Below are positions 7,455 through 13,347 of a stretch of DNA of 13,347 nt, piece by piece. The notes under the pieces were generated by a model that saw only the letters and a list, made by a program, of their open reading frames with translations, did not search any database and was not told the origin of the DNA. How positions within the stretch are numbered: position 1 is the first letter of the stretch; each line of letters opens with the position of its first letter. Origin of the DNA: CAYPUT01 sp046541715 (GTDB lineage: Bacteria; Spirochaetota; Spirochaetia; DSM-27196; PWMO01); NCBI GenBank assembly GCA_046541715.1, contig JBKHCS010000082.1, positions 1 through 13,347 of the forward strand, written 5' to 3'. The translations under genes were made by a program, and so were the position numbers.

Positions 7455-7483
7455 TTGCGCAACCGGCTCCCTTAGACTATCTT
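7455..7483 (+). promoter_or_regulatory. weak candidate promoter of the decarboxylase-transporter operon
   Basis: TTGCGC (7455-7460, 3 of 6) and TATCTT (7478-7483, 4 of 6) lie 17 bp apart. Initiation would fall near 7490, only a few bases before the ATG at 7497. No Shine-Dalgarno precedes that ATG, so a very short or absent leader would be consistent. The poor -35 suggests dependence on an activator. The -35 is part of the palindrome TTGCGCAA (7455-7462). Confidence 0.3.
7458..7466 (+). repeat. second copy of the 9-bp direct repeat in the divergent region
   Basis: CGCAACCGG, overlapping the -35 region proposed for the plus-strand operon; partner of the copy at 7399-7407. Confidence 0.4.
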
Positions 7484-7496
7484 TATTTAGACCTCT

Positions 7497-9137
7497 ATGG
7501 AAAATGCTTACAACGGTGCGCGGATTCTGGTCGAGACGCTGGCGGAGCTGGGTGCCCGTACCGTATTCGGGATCCCGGGAATTCACAACCTGGCGGTCTA
7601 CCAGGCTCTCCTCGATTCGCCGATCCGGCACGTAACCAGCCGCAACGAAGCCGGTGCCGGGTTTATGGCCGACGGATTCGGACGGGCGACCGGGCGGCCC
7701 GGAGTGGCTCTGGTGATTACCGGCCCGGGGCTAACGAACATTACCACCGCCCTCGGGGAGGCCTACCGGGATGCGGTGCCTCTGTTGGTTATCTCGAGCC
7801 AGGTGCCGCGGACCCACCTCGAGCGCAACACCGGATACCTCCACGACCTAAAGAACTCTACGATCATGCTCTCCTCGGTGACCAAAGAGAGCCGATCGGT
7901 TTCGAGGGGCGAGATGATTGCGGAAACCGTCCGGCAAGCCTACGCCCTTGCGCAGGTCGGACGCCCGGGTCCGGTGCACGTGGAGATACCCCTAGACCTT
8001 CTCGAAGAGCCGCTCCCGGCGGCAGCGGCAAGCGAGGCTGACTCCGCGGGCGGCCTGTCGGCGGCCCTTCTTCAGGCGGCGGACCACCTTCGAGACGGCG
8101 CCCGTCCGCTTCTGGTGGTAGGCGGCGGCGCGGGTGCGGCGGGGCCGGAAGTCCTCCGCCTGGCCCGGCTCCTTGACGCCCCGGTTGTTACGACGGCGGC
8201 GGGGAAGGGGATCGTCGACGAGCGGGACCCCCTCTGTATCGGGGGGCGGCTTCACCTGCCGGCGGTGCGGGGTCTGATAGCGAAGGCACATCCGCTCGTC
8301 GTCCTCGGGAGCGAGCTCTCCCCGACGGACCTCTGGTTCGACGACCTCCCGGCTTCCGGGCCGGTGGTCACCATCAATGCGGAACCGATGGACCTCTACC
8401 GGACGCTCCGCCCGACGGTAGGCATAGCCGGCCGTCTCGAGAAGCTTGTCCCGGCTCTGATCGACGCCTTAGCGGCAGGGGCCGGGGCCCAAGGCCCCGG
8501 GGAGCGAGAGCCCCGGCGGACGCCCGACGGGGCGTCCCTGGTTAAGGACGCTATTCGCCGGGGGTCCGACGAGCTCCCAGGCGTTCTCGGCCAAACGCCG
8601 GAGCGGATTGCCCGGATGCGGGAGGTGCTCTTGGCGATCCGCCGGGCCCTCCCGGAAGAGGGCCTTCTCTCTATTGATATGACGACGATCGCCTACGTGG
8701 CTTTGAGCGAGTTCCCGTGCTACCGCCCGAGGAGCTTTCTGCACCCCGTCGGCTTCGGCACCTTAGGGTACGCCCTCCCGGCGGGTATCGGCGCAAAGAT
8801 TGCCGATCCGGCGCGCCCGGTGGCGGTGGTTACCGGGGACGGCGGGTTTCAGTTTACGATGCAGGAGCTCGGTGTCGCGGCCGAGGAGGGCATCGCGCTC
8901 CCGGTGATTATCTGGGACGACGACGGCTACGGCGAGATTCGGCGAACCGAGGACGAGCGGCACCCCGGCCGGCGGATTGCCGTCGACAACCGGAACCCGG
9001 ACTTCCTCGCCCTTGCGAACGCCTACGGCATCCCCGGGAGCAGCCCGAGAACCCCGGCGCAGATAGAGCGCAGGGTTGCGGCGGCCCTGAAGGGCTCCGG
9101 CCCCGAGATTATTCAAATCCGAGGGGGGACAGAGTAG
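7497..9137 (+). CDS. thiamine-diphosphate-dependent 2-oxo acid decarboxylase, AruI-like
   Basis: Predicted cytoplasmic enzyme that decarboxylates a 2-oxo acid to an aldehyde. The 546 residues have the three-domain layout of the acetolactate synthase/pyruvate decarboxylase superfamily. The N-terminal domain carries the cofactor-activating Glu51 in SRNEAGAGFMADG; a middle domain follows; the C-terminal domain has GDGG (447-450). Motifs such as SIDMTTIAY and FLHPVGFGTLGYALPAGIGAK recall, from memory, 5-guanidino-2-oxopentanoate decarboxylase (AruI) more than acetolactate synthase. The residues normally NN after W473 are Asp474-Asp475, which is unusual for the Mg/thiamine-diphosphate motif. An in-frame TAG at 7488-7490 makes ATG 7497 the first possible start, yet it has no Shine-Dalgarno. 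It is followed one base later by the aminotransferase. Superfamily certain; substrate inferred. Confidence 0.88.
   Translation: MENAYNGARILVETLAELGARTVFGIPGIHNLAVYQALLDSPIRHVTSRNEAGAGFMADGFGRATGRPGVALVITGPGLTNITTALGEAYRDAVPLLVISSQVPRTHLERNTGYLHDLKNSTIMLSSVTKESRSVSRGEMIAETVRQAYALAQVGRPGPVHVEIPLDLLEEPLPAAAASEADSAGGLSAALLQAADHLRDGARPLLVVGGGAGAAGPEVLRLARLLDAPVVTTAAGKGIVDERDPLCIGGRLHLPAVRGLIAKAHPLVVLGSELSPTDLWFDDLPASGPVVTINAEPMDLYRTLRPTVGIAGRLEKLVPALIDALAAGAGAQGPGEREPRRTPDGASLVKDAIRRGSDELPGVLGQTPERIARMREVLLAIRRALPEEGLLSIDMTTIAYVALSEFPCYRPRSFLHPVGFGTLGYALPAGIGAKIADPARPVAVVTGDGGFQFTMQELGVAAEEGIALPVIIWDDDGYGEIRRTEDERHPGRRIAVDNRNPDFLALANAYGIPGSSPRTPAQIERRVAAALKGSGPEIIQIRGGTE
8482..8537 (+). repeat. 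cluster of GC-rich inverted repeats inside the decarboxylase gene
   Basis: CCGGGGCC (8482-8489) pairs with GGCCCCGG (8493-8500) around a 3-nt loop. CCGGGG (8497-8502) can instead pair with CCCCGG (8511-8516). GGACGCCC (8518-8525) pairs perfectly with GGGCGTCC (8530-8537) around a 4-nt loop. The codons specify a Gly/Pro/Arg-rich stretch (about residues 329-347) in the linker between the middle and C-terminal domains, which probably tolerates almost any sequence. It may be an inserted palindromic element or codon-bias chance in GC-rich DNA. Confidence 0.5.
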
Positions 9138-9138
9138 C

Positions 9139-10251
9139 GTGAAGCAGCTTCCCGGCGTCCGGCAGGACGTCTACCACGTAAACGCCTACGTTCCCGGCAA
9201 GACGATAGAGGAGGTCCGCCGGGAGTACGACCTCGACGACGTGATCAAGCTTGGTTCCAACGAGAACCCCTACGGTCCCTACCCCGGCGCCCGGAAAGCG
9301 ATGTTGGATGCCGTTGAGAGCATCAACATCTACCCGGAAACGACCTTCCTCCGCCTGAAGACCTCGATCGCTTCGGTCTACGGCCTCGGTCCGGAGAACG
9401 TCGCTATCGGTCACGGCGCCGGGGGCGTTCTCGAAACGGTGGCCAAGACCTTCTTGGGCCCTAAGGACCATGTCCTTATCCCCCGGGAAACCTACGGTCT
9501 CTACAAGGAGATCAGCCGGCTCCTCGGGGCGGAGGTCCAGCGGATCGGTCTGACGCCGGAGTACCGGGTCGACGTTCCGGGGATAATCGACGCGATCCGC
9601 CCGAACACGAAGCTGGTCTGGCTCTGTAACCCGAACAACCCCACCGGGACCGTCGTCGACCCTGCCGACATCGATCGCCTTCTCGAGGCTCTGCCGTCAA
9701 CAGGCTGGTTGATACTCGACGAGGCCTACGCGGAGTTCGCCTCCGAGGAGGAGCTGCCGGATCGCCGCCGTCTTATCGAATCCGGGGCCCGAATCGTCGC
9801 GGTCCGAACCTTTTCCAAGGCCTACGCCCTCGCGGGGGCTCGAATCGGCTACGCCCTCGGGATGCCGGATCTTATCCAGGCCTTGGACACGGTTGCCGAG
9901 CCCTTTAACGCCAACCGCGTCGGACTCGTCGGGGCCCACGCGGTGCTTACCGAGGACCGGGAGCACGTTTCCGAGGCGGTCCGACGCATCCGGGAGAGCC
10001 GCATCCGCCTCGAAGGCGCCCTGCGGGCCCGGGCCTGGCGGGTCGTGGCCGGGAGGGCCAACTTCGTCTTTGCCGTTCTGCCGGACTCCGAACCCCGGGG
10101 GGCCACGGAGTTTGCTCTCGCGCTCCTGAAGCGGGGCGTTATCCTGCGCTCCGCCGAAGGGTGGGGCTATCCCCGGGGCTTACGCATCTCCGTCGGCACC
10201 CCGGAGGAGATCGAACGACTGCTGAAGGAGGTGGATGCCCTCAATGGTTGA
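9139..10251 (+). CDS. HisC-family pyridoxal-phosphate aminotransferase
   Basis: Fold-type I aminotransferase of 370 residues, the usual length for the histidinol-phosphate aminotransferase family. Visible motifs are LGSNENPYGPYPG, CNPNNPTGT, ILDEAYAEF, and TFSKAYALAGARIGY with the Schiff-base Lys227 and phosphate-binding Arg235, plus LRISVGTPEE near the C-terminus. It would convert an amino acid to its 2-oxo acid. It starts with GTG one base after the decarboxylase stop, with GAGGGGGG about ten bases upstream, and overlaps the ATPase gene by 17 nt. No other histidine gene is present, so a catabolic role feeding the neighbouring decarboxylase is more likely than histidine synthesis. Automatic annotation would probably call it hisC; that function is possible but not favoured by context. 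Confidence 0.9.
   Translation: MKQLPGVRQDVYHVNAYVPGKTIEEVRREYDLDDVIKLGSNENPYGPYPGARKAMLDAVESINIYPETTFLRLKTSIASVYGLGPENVAIGHGAGGVLETVAKTFLGPKDHVLIPRETYGLYKEISRLLGAEVQRIGLTPEYRVDVPGIIDAIRPNTKLVWLCNPNNPTGTVVDPADIDRLLEALPSTGWLILDEAYAEFASEEELPDRRRLIESGARIVAVRTFSKAYALAGARIGYALGMPDLIQALDTVAEPFNANRVGLVGAHAVLTEDREHVSEAVRRIRESRIRLEGALRARAWRVVAGRANFVFAVLPDSEPRGATEFALALLKRGVILRSAEGWGYPRGLRISVGTPEEIERLLKEVDALNG
10225..10233 (+). promoter_or_regulatory. ribosome binding site of the ABC ATPase inside the aminotransferase gene
   Basis: AAGGAGGTG lies within the last codons of the aminotransferase. ATG 10235 is 3 nt past the GGAGG core (tight) and ATG 10244 is 12 nt past it (loose). The second start would give the family-typical MVEF beginning. 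The start is unresolved between these two. Confidence 0.65.
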
Positions 10252-11374
10252 GTTTCGCGATGTTTCGAAGGTCTACCCCGACGGTACGAAGGCCGTCGAC
10301 GAGCTCTCCTTCCGCATCGACCGGGGAGAGTTCTTCGTGCTGATCGGCCCCTCGGGGTGCGGAAAGACCACCTCCCTGAGGATGATCAACCGCCTCGAAG
10401 AAACCACCGGGGGGACCATCCTCCTCGACGGAAAGGATATCCGGAGCCTGAACCCGGTGACTCTTCGCCGGGGGATCGGCTACGTGATTCAGGAGATCGG
10501 TCTTATGCCCCACCAAACCGTATCGGAGAACATCTCGACGGTCCCCCGGCTCCTCGGGTGGGGCACCAAGCGGACCCGGAAGCGGGTCAACGAGCTCCTC
10601 GAGCTCTCAGGGCTCGACCCGAGGGTCTACCGCCACCGCTTACCCGCCCAGCTCTCCGGAGGGCAGCAGCAGCGGATCGGGGTCTTGCGGGCCCTTGCGG
10701 GGGATCCGGACGTGGTGCTGATGGACGAGCCCTTCGGCGCCCTCGACCCCATTACCAAAGCAAAGCTCCAGTCCGAGCTCCTCGACCTTCAACGGACGCT
10801 GCGGAAAACCATCGTCTTCGTGACCCACGACATCGACGAGGCGCTCAAGCTTGCCGACCGGGTCGTGATTATGCGTCGAGGGAGAATCGAGCAGCTCGGG
10901 ACGCCCGAAGAGCTCCAAAACGAACCGGCGAGCGACTTCGTAAAAGCCTTTATCGGGGAGGACCGCCTCTCCCAGATCTCCCCCGACGGGGCGATCGACA
11001 TTCTCGTGGAAGAGGCGCCTCTGATCGTTCGTCCGAAGGACGATCCCTCGGTAGTGTTGGCGAAGATGGAAGAGCATAGCCGGCAGACGGCGCAAATTGT
11101 TCACACCGACGGGCGCTGGGTCGGGATGGCCTACTTGGTCGACGCCCGGGATGCCGGGCGTGCCGGGAAGAAGACAATCGACGCCTTCGCCCGGACCAAC
11201 CGGAAGGTCTACCTGGAGGAGGCGACTATCCGGGACGTCGCCGAGCTTCTTATCGACGTGGACGCTCCGGTTCCGGTGCTCGGCGCGAACGACCGGCTTA
11301 AGGGCTTGGTTACCAACACCGGCGTGGCCCGCCTGCTGGTAAACCGCCTGACCCGGGGCGGGGGAGGGGCGTAA
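10235..11374 (+). CDS. OpuC/ProV-type ABC transporter ATPase with CBS domains
   Basis: Nucleotide-binding subunit that drives a quaternary-amine-type ABC importer. Of 379 residues, about 1-245 form the ATPase: Walker A GPSGCGKT (38-45), Q-loop YVIQE (83-87), signature LSGGQ (140-144), Walker B VVLMDE (160-165) and H-loop His198. Residues about 260-375 form a CBS pair, as in OpuCA and OpuA, where these domains sense ionic strength or nucleotides. The C-terminus is LTRGGGGA and lacks the acidic tail that OpuA uses for osmotic sensing. Its stop overlaps the permease ATG by one base. Starting at ATG 10244 instead would remove three residues. Family assignment is firm; whether the substrate is glycine betaine, choline or an unusual amino acid is open. 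Confidence 0.94.
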   Translation: MPSMVEFRDVSKVYPDGTKAVDELSFRIDRGEFFVLIGPSGCGKTTSLRMINRLEETTGGTILLDGKDIRSLNPVTLRRGIGYVIQEIGLMPHQTVSENISTVPRLLGWGTKRTRKRVNELLELSGLDPRVYRHRLPAQLSGGQQQRIGVLRALAGDPDVVLMDEPFGALDPITKAKLQSELLDLQRTLRKTIVFVTHDIDEALKLADRVVIMRRGRIEQLGTPEELQNEPASDFVKAFIGEDRLSQISPDGAIDILVEEAPLIVRPKDDPSVVLAKMEEHSRQTAQIVHTDGRWVGMAYLVDARDAGRAGKKTIDAFARTNRKVYLEEATIRDVAELLIDVDAPVPVLGANDRLKGLVTNTGVARLLVNRLTRGGGGA

Positions 11375-12060
11375 TGGACCGTTCCTTCGTCGAGCTGCTC
11401 TTGGCTTTCGTCGCCCAGCAGTGGCAGCGCATCCTTCGGCTGACCTGGGAGCACATCTACATCTCGGGAATTGCCCTGGGGATCACCCTGGTTATCTGCA
11501 TTCCCCTGGGCATCTACATCACCCGGAAGGAGCGCCTTGCGCCGGTCGTCGTCGGCCTGGCGAACGTCTTTCAGACGATCCCGAGCCTCGCACTCCTCGG
11601 ATTCTTGATCTTTGTCTTCGGCATCGGGAACGACAACGCGATCGCCGCGCTCTTTATGTACGCCGCGCTGCCGGTTCTTCAGAACACCTACGCCGGCATC
11701 AAGAACGTTCCACCGAAGGTTATTTCTGCGGCCCGGGGGATGGGTATGACGGAGTTTCAGATAATGCTTCGGGTCGAGCTGCCCCTGGCGGCGCCGGTCA
11801 TTATCTCCGGGATTCGCGTCGCATCGGTGTGGATTATTGGAACCGCGGCGCTCGCCGCGGCGATCGGTGGGGGTGGGCTCGGGCGGCTGATCTTTTCCGG
11901 TCTGTCGTCGATTCGTAACGAAGTGATCCTCGCCGGTGCCCTGCCTGCCACCCTGTTGGCCTTGGCCGCCGACCAGGGATTGAAATGGCTACAACAATAC
12001 ATCGAGCCCCAAAATCGCGCTCGTCGCATAGCACTCAAAGAAGAAGGAGGTAAACGATGA
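11374..12060 (+). CDS. OpuC-type ABC transporter permease
   Basis: Inner-membrane channel subunit of the quaternary-amine-type importer, 228 residues, with about five to six hydrophobic segments (near 29-49, 57-83, 88-105, 140-163, 183-205). The coupling-helix EAA-like loop is SAARGMGMTEFQIMLRVELP (118-137). TIPSLALLGF and IGGGGLGRLIF are typical of OpuCB/OpuBB proteins. ATG overlaps the ATPase stop (TAATG), with GGGGGAGGGG just upstream; its own stop overlaps the binding-protein start by 4 nt. Classical opuC and opuB operons have a second permease gene after the binding protein. Here that position is taken by an aldehyde dehydrogenase, so this permease probably works as a homodimer, unless a second one lies outside the window. 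Confidence 0.94.
   Translation: MDRSFVELLLAFVAQQWQRILRLTWEHIYISGIALGITLVICIPLGIYITRKERLAPVVVGLANVFQTIPSLALLGFLIFVFGIGNDNAIAALFMYAALPVLQNTYAGIKNVPPKVISAARGMGMTEFQIMLRVELPLAAPVIISGIRVASVWIIGTAALAAAIGGGGLGRLIFSGLSSIRNEVILAGALPATLLALAADQGLKWLQQYIEPQNRARRIALKEEGGKR
12044..12051 (+). promoter_or_regulatory. consensus Shine-Dalgarno of the ABC binding-protein gene
   Basis: AAGGAGGT, a full anti-16S match, five bases before ATG 12057 and inside the permease gene. It is the strongest ribosome site in the operon and would suit a binding protein needed in excess over its permease. Confidence 0.75.
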
Positions 12061-12947
12061 AGAGAATAATCGTTTCCACACTGTTGGTTCTGGCCACGGC
12101 CAGTCTACTTTTCGCCGGTGGCGCCTCGGAAGACGCTACCATCAACGTCGCAGCCCAGGACGTCAACGAGACCGTCATCCTCGCGAACATGGCGAAGATC
12201 ATCATCGAGGAGAACACCCCCTACGAGGCGACGGTAAACACCAACTTTACCGGCTCCTCGGTTCTCCATCAGGCGATGGTCGGTGGGGAGATCGACGTCT
12301 ACCCGACCTGGACCGGCACCCAGTTGACCGGCGTTCTTCGCTACGAGGGGCCCAACCTCTCCGGAGAGGAGACCTTTCGCCGGGTAAAGGAAGGGTTCGA
12401 GGATTCCTTCGGGTTTACCTGGACCGAGCCTTTCGGCTTCAACAACACCTACGTGTTGGTTGTCCGCCGGGAAACCGCCGAGGAGTTCGATCTCGAAGTG
12501 TCGAGCGATCTCGCTCCCTACGCCGCCGACTGGCGACTCGCGGGAGACGACAACTACGACACCCGTCCCGACGCCTACCCGGGTTGGCGCGAGCATTACG
12601 GGATCGAGTTTGCCGAGGTGCTGCCCATGTCCTACGGTCTGATCTACCGGGCCATAGACCAAGGTGAGGTGGATGTCGCAGCGGCCTACGCCACGGACTC
12701 CCGGATCGAGAAGCTCGACCTCGTTCTCCTCGAGGACGACCAGGAGTTCTTTCCGGACTACTCGGGAGCCTACGTCGTCAGCGACCGGGTGATCGAAGAG
12801 TACCCCGACGTAATCGAGGCGCTGAACGTACTCTCGGGTATGATCCCGACCGAGGAGATGATCTCTCTGAACTCCCGGTACGACGACGGCGAGGAAGCCG
12901 ACATAATCGCCCGGGAATGGCTCGAGGCCAACGGGGTAATCGACTAA
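12057..12947 (+). CDS. OpuAC-family (quaternary amine) substrate-binding protein
   Basis: Exported binding protein of the ABC importer, 296 residues. The signal peptide MKRIIVSTLLVLATASLLFA is cut before GG (after Ala20), with no lipobox Cys. The mature protein has the OpuAC layout: NTNFTGSSVLHQAMVGGEIDVYPTWTGTQ, FGFNNTYVLVVRRE, then PMSYGLIYRAIDQGEVDVAAAYATDSRI and LEDDQEFFPDY. Several Trp/Tyr residues could supply the aromatic cage that family members use to hold quaternary ammonium groups. It overlaps the permease stop by 4 nt and is followed 3 nt later by an aldehyde dehydrogenase gene. Closest in style to OpuBC/OpuCC. The ligand is not deducible; betaine or choline is the default, and a cationic or N-methylated amino acid fits the operon. 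Confidence 0.93.
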   Translation: MKRIIVSTLLVLATASLLFAGGASEDATINVAAQDVNETVILANMAKIIIEENTPYEATVNTNFTGSSVLHQAMVGGEIDVYPTWTGTQLTGVLRYEGPNLSGEETFRRVKEGFEDSFGFTWTEPFGFNNTYVLVVRRETAEEFDLEVSSDLAPYAADWRLAGDDNYDTRPDAYPGWREHYGIEFAEVLPMSYGLIYRAIDQGEVDVAAAYATDSRIEKLDLVLLEDDQEFFPDYSGAYVVSDRVIEEYPDVIEALNVLSGMIPTEEMISLNSRYDDGEEADIIAREWLEANGVID

Positions 12948-12950
12948 CCC

Positions 12951-13347
12951 ATGCAAGCAAAGTACGGATTGTTCTACGGCGGGGCGTTCCACCCCGCCGA
13001 GGGCAACGCCGAGACCGAGAACGGAAACCCTGCGACGGGGGAGCTGGTCGCCCGGGTCGCCGCCGCGACGGCGCGAGACGTCGACGCCGCGGTCGCCGCT
13101 GCCGCCGGGGCCTTCGGGGCTTGGCGGCACCTGGGCCCCGTCGACCGGGCCCGGGTGCTTACCGGCGTCGCCGAGATCGTCGACGGCCATCGACGAGAGC
13201 TCGGAGAAATCGAGACCCGGGACACCGGCCGCCCGATCGCAGAGACGCTCCTTGATATTGACGCTTTTTCGGATCTGATGCGCTACTTCGCCGGCGTTGT
13301 CCGCTCCGATGAGGAGTCGATGCTCCGTCACTCACAAACCGAGATGA
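12951..13347 (+). CDS. NAD(P)-dependent aldehyde dehydrogenase, N-terminal part (cut by window end)
   Basis: The frame from ATG 12951 runs 132 codons to the right edge with no stop. The translation matches the N-terminus of the aldehyde dehydrogenase superfamily: NPATGELVARVAAAT, DVDAAVAAAAGAFGAW, DRARVLTGVAEIVD, ETRDTGRPIAET and DLMRYFAG. Only about a quarter of a typical 490-residue enzyme is visible; the NAD-binding motifs and catalytic Cys lie outside. The start is 3 nt after the binding-protein stop, with only a weak GGGG upstream, suggesting translational coupling. The expected reaction is aldehyde to carboxylic acid, which would finish the transaminase-decarboxylase sequence encoded at the front of the operon. 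Betaine-aldehyde dehydrogenase is an alternative suggested by the transporter next door. Confidence 0.9.
   Translation, partial: MQAKYGLFYGGAFHPAEGNAETENGNPATGELVARVAAATARDVDAAVAAAAGAFGAWRHLGPVDRARVLTGVAEIVDGHRRELGEIETRDTGRPIAETLLDIDAFSDLMRYFAGVVRSDEESMLRHSQTEM

Noticed and set aside
7344..7631. N-terminal extension of the TRAP binding protein by 96 codons
   Set aside because: It crosses the divergent promoter and part of the decarboxylase gene. The internal ATG at 7343 has AGGAGG and a signal peptide.
7497..9137. Acetolactate synthase large subunit (ilvB)
   Set aside because: No small regulatory subunit gene follows, and the C-terminal motifs look like AruI-type decarboxylases rather than acetolactate synthase.
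9139..10251. Histidine biosynthesis gene (hisC proper)
   Set aside because: The family match is real, but no other histidine gene is near and the operon is catabolic in character, so I kept only a family-level name.
12105..13331. 408-codon open frame on the minus strand
   Set aside because: It lies exactly opposite the ABC binding-protein and aldehyde dehydrogenase genes, has no recognisable domain, and long antisense frames are expected from GC-rich codon bias.
1..13347. tRNA, rRNA, riboswitch, CRISPR, insertion sequence or phage features
   Set aside because: Intergenic space is very limited and I saw no tRNA-like fold, regularly spaced repeats, transposase motifs or conserved riboswitch core.

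Overview
This 13.3 kb window is GC-rich (clearly above 60 percent by eye), gene-dense and bacterial. I see no mobile elements, RNA genes or CRISPR arrays. The best guess for the source is a free-living, high-GC member of the Spirochaetaceae. Three unrelated exported proteins (the OmpA-like repeat protein, the TRAP binding protein and the ABC binding protein) have signal peptides ending in the same F-A-G-G junction, and that style, together with tandem FlgD-like Ig repeats fused to an OmpA domain, is familiar from spirochaetes. This is inference from pattern; no ribosomal or other marker gene is present.

Layout. (1) 17-1519, plus strand: a DUF3179 lipoprotein of unknown function. (2) 1621-4254, plus strand: an 877-residue periplasmic protein with about six Ig-like repeats and a C-terminal OmpA-like peptidoglycan-binding domain, with a plausible promoter in front. 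(3) 4255-4409: a convergent gap holding two strong stem-loops and no gene. (4) 7343 down to 4410, minus strand: a complete tripartite TRAP transporter in the order binding protein, small permease, large permease. A perfect 11-bp hairpin separates the binding-protein gene from the permease genes. (5) 7344-7496: a divergent regulatory region with a good promoter for the TRAP operon, a weaker one for the plus-strand operon, and a 9-bp direct repeat with one copy at each -35 region. (6) 7497 to the right edge, plus strand: a tightly packed operon of six genes. They encode a thiamine-diphosphate 2-oxo acid decarboxylase resembling AruI, a HisC-family aminotransferase, a three-gene OpuC-type quaternary-amine ABC transporter (ATPase with CBS domains, one permease, binding protein), and the first 132 codons of an NAD(P)-dependent aldehyde dehydrogenase cut by the window end.

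How the genes may work together. Junctions in the last operon are +1, -17, -1, -4 and +3 nt, so the genes are almost certainly co-transcribed. Aminotransferase, 2-oxo acid decarboxylase and aldehyde dehydrogenase form the logical sequence amino acid to 2-oxo acid to aldehyde to carboxylic acid, the same chemistry as the arginine transaminase route (AruH-AruI-KauB) of pseudomonads. The embedded transporter family normally carries quaternary or cationic compounds. The most interesting reading is therefore a self-contained uptake-and-degradation cassette for a cationic or N-methylated amino acid. The divergent TRAP transporter would import a related organic acid and may share a regulator. The substrate is not determined by the sequence.
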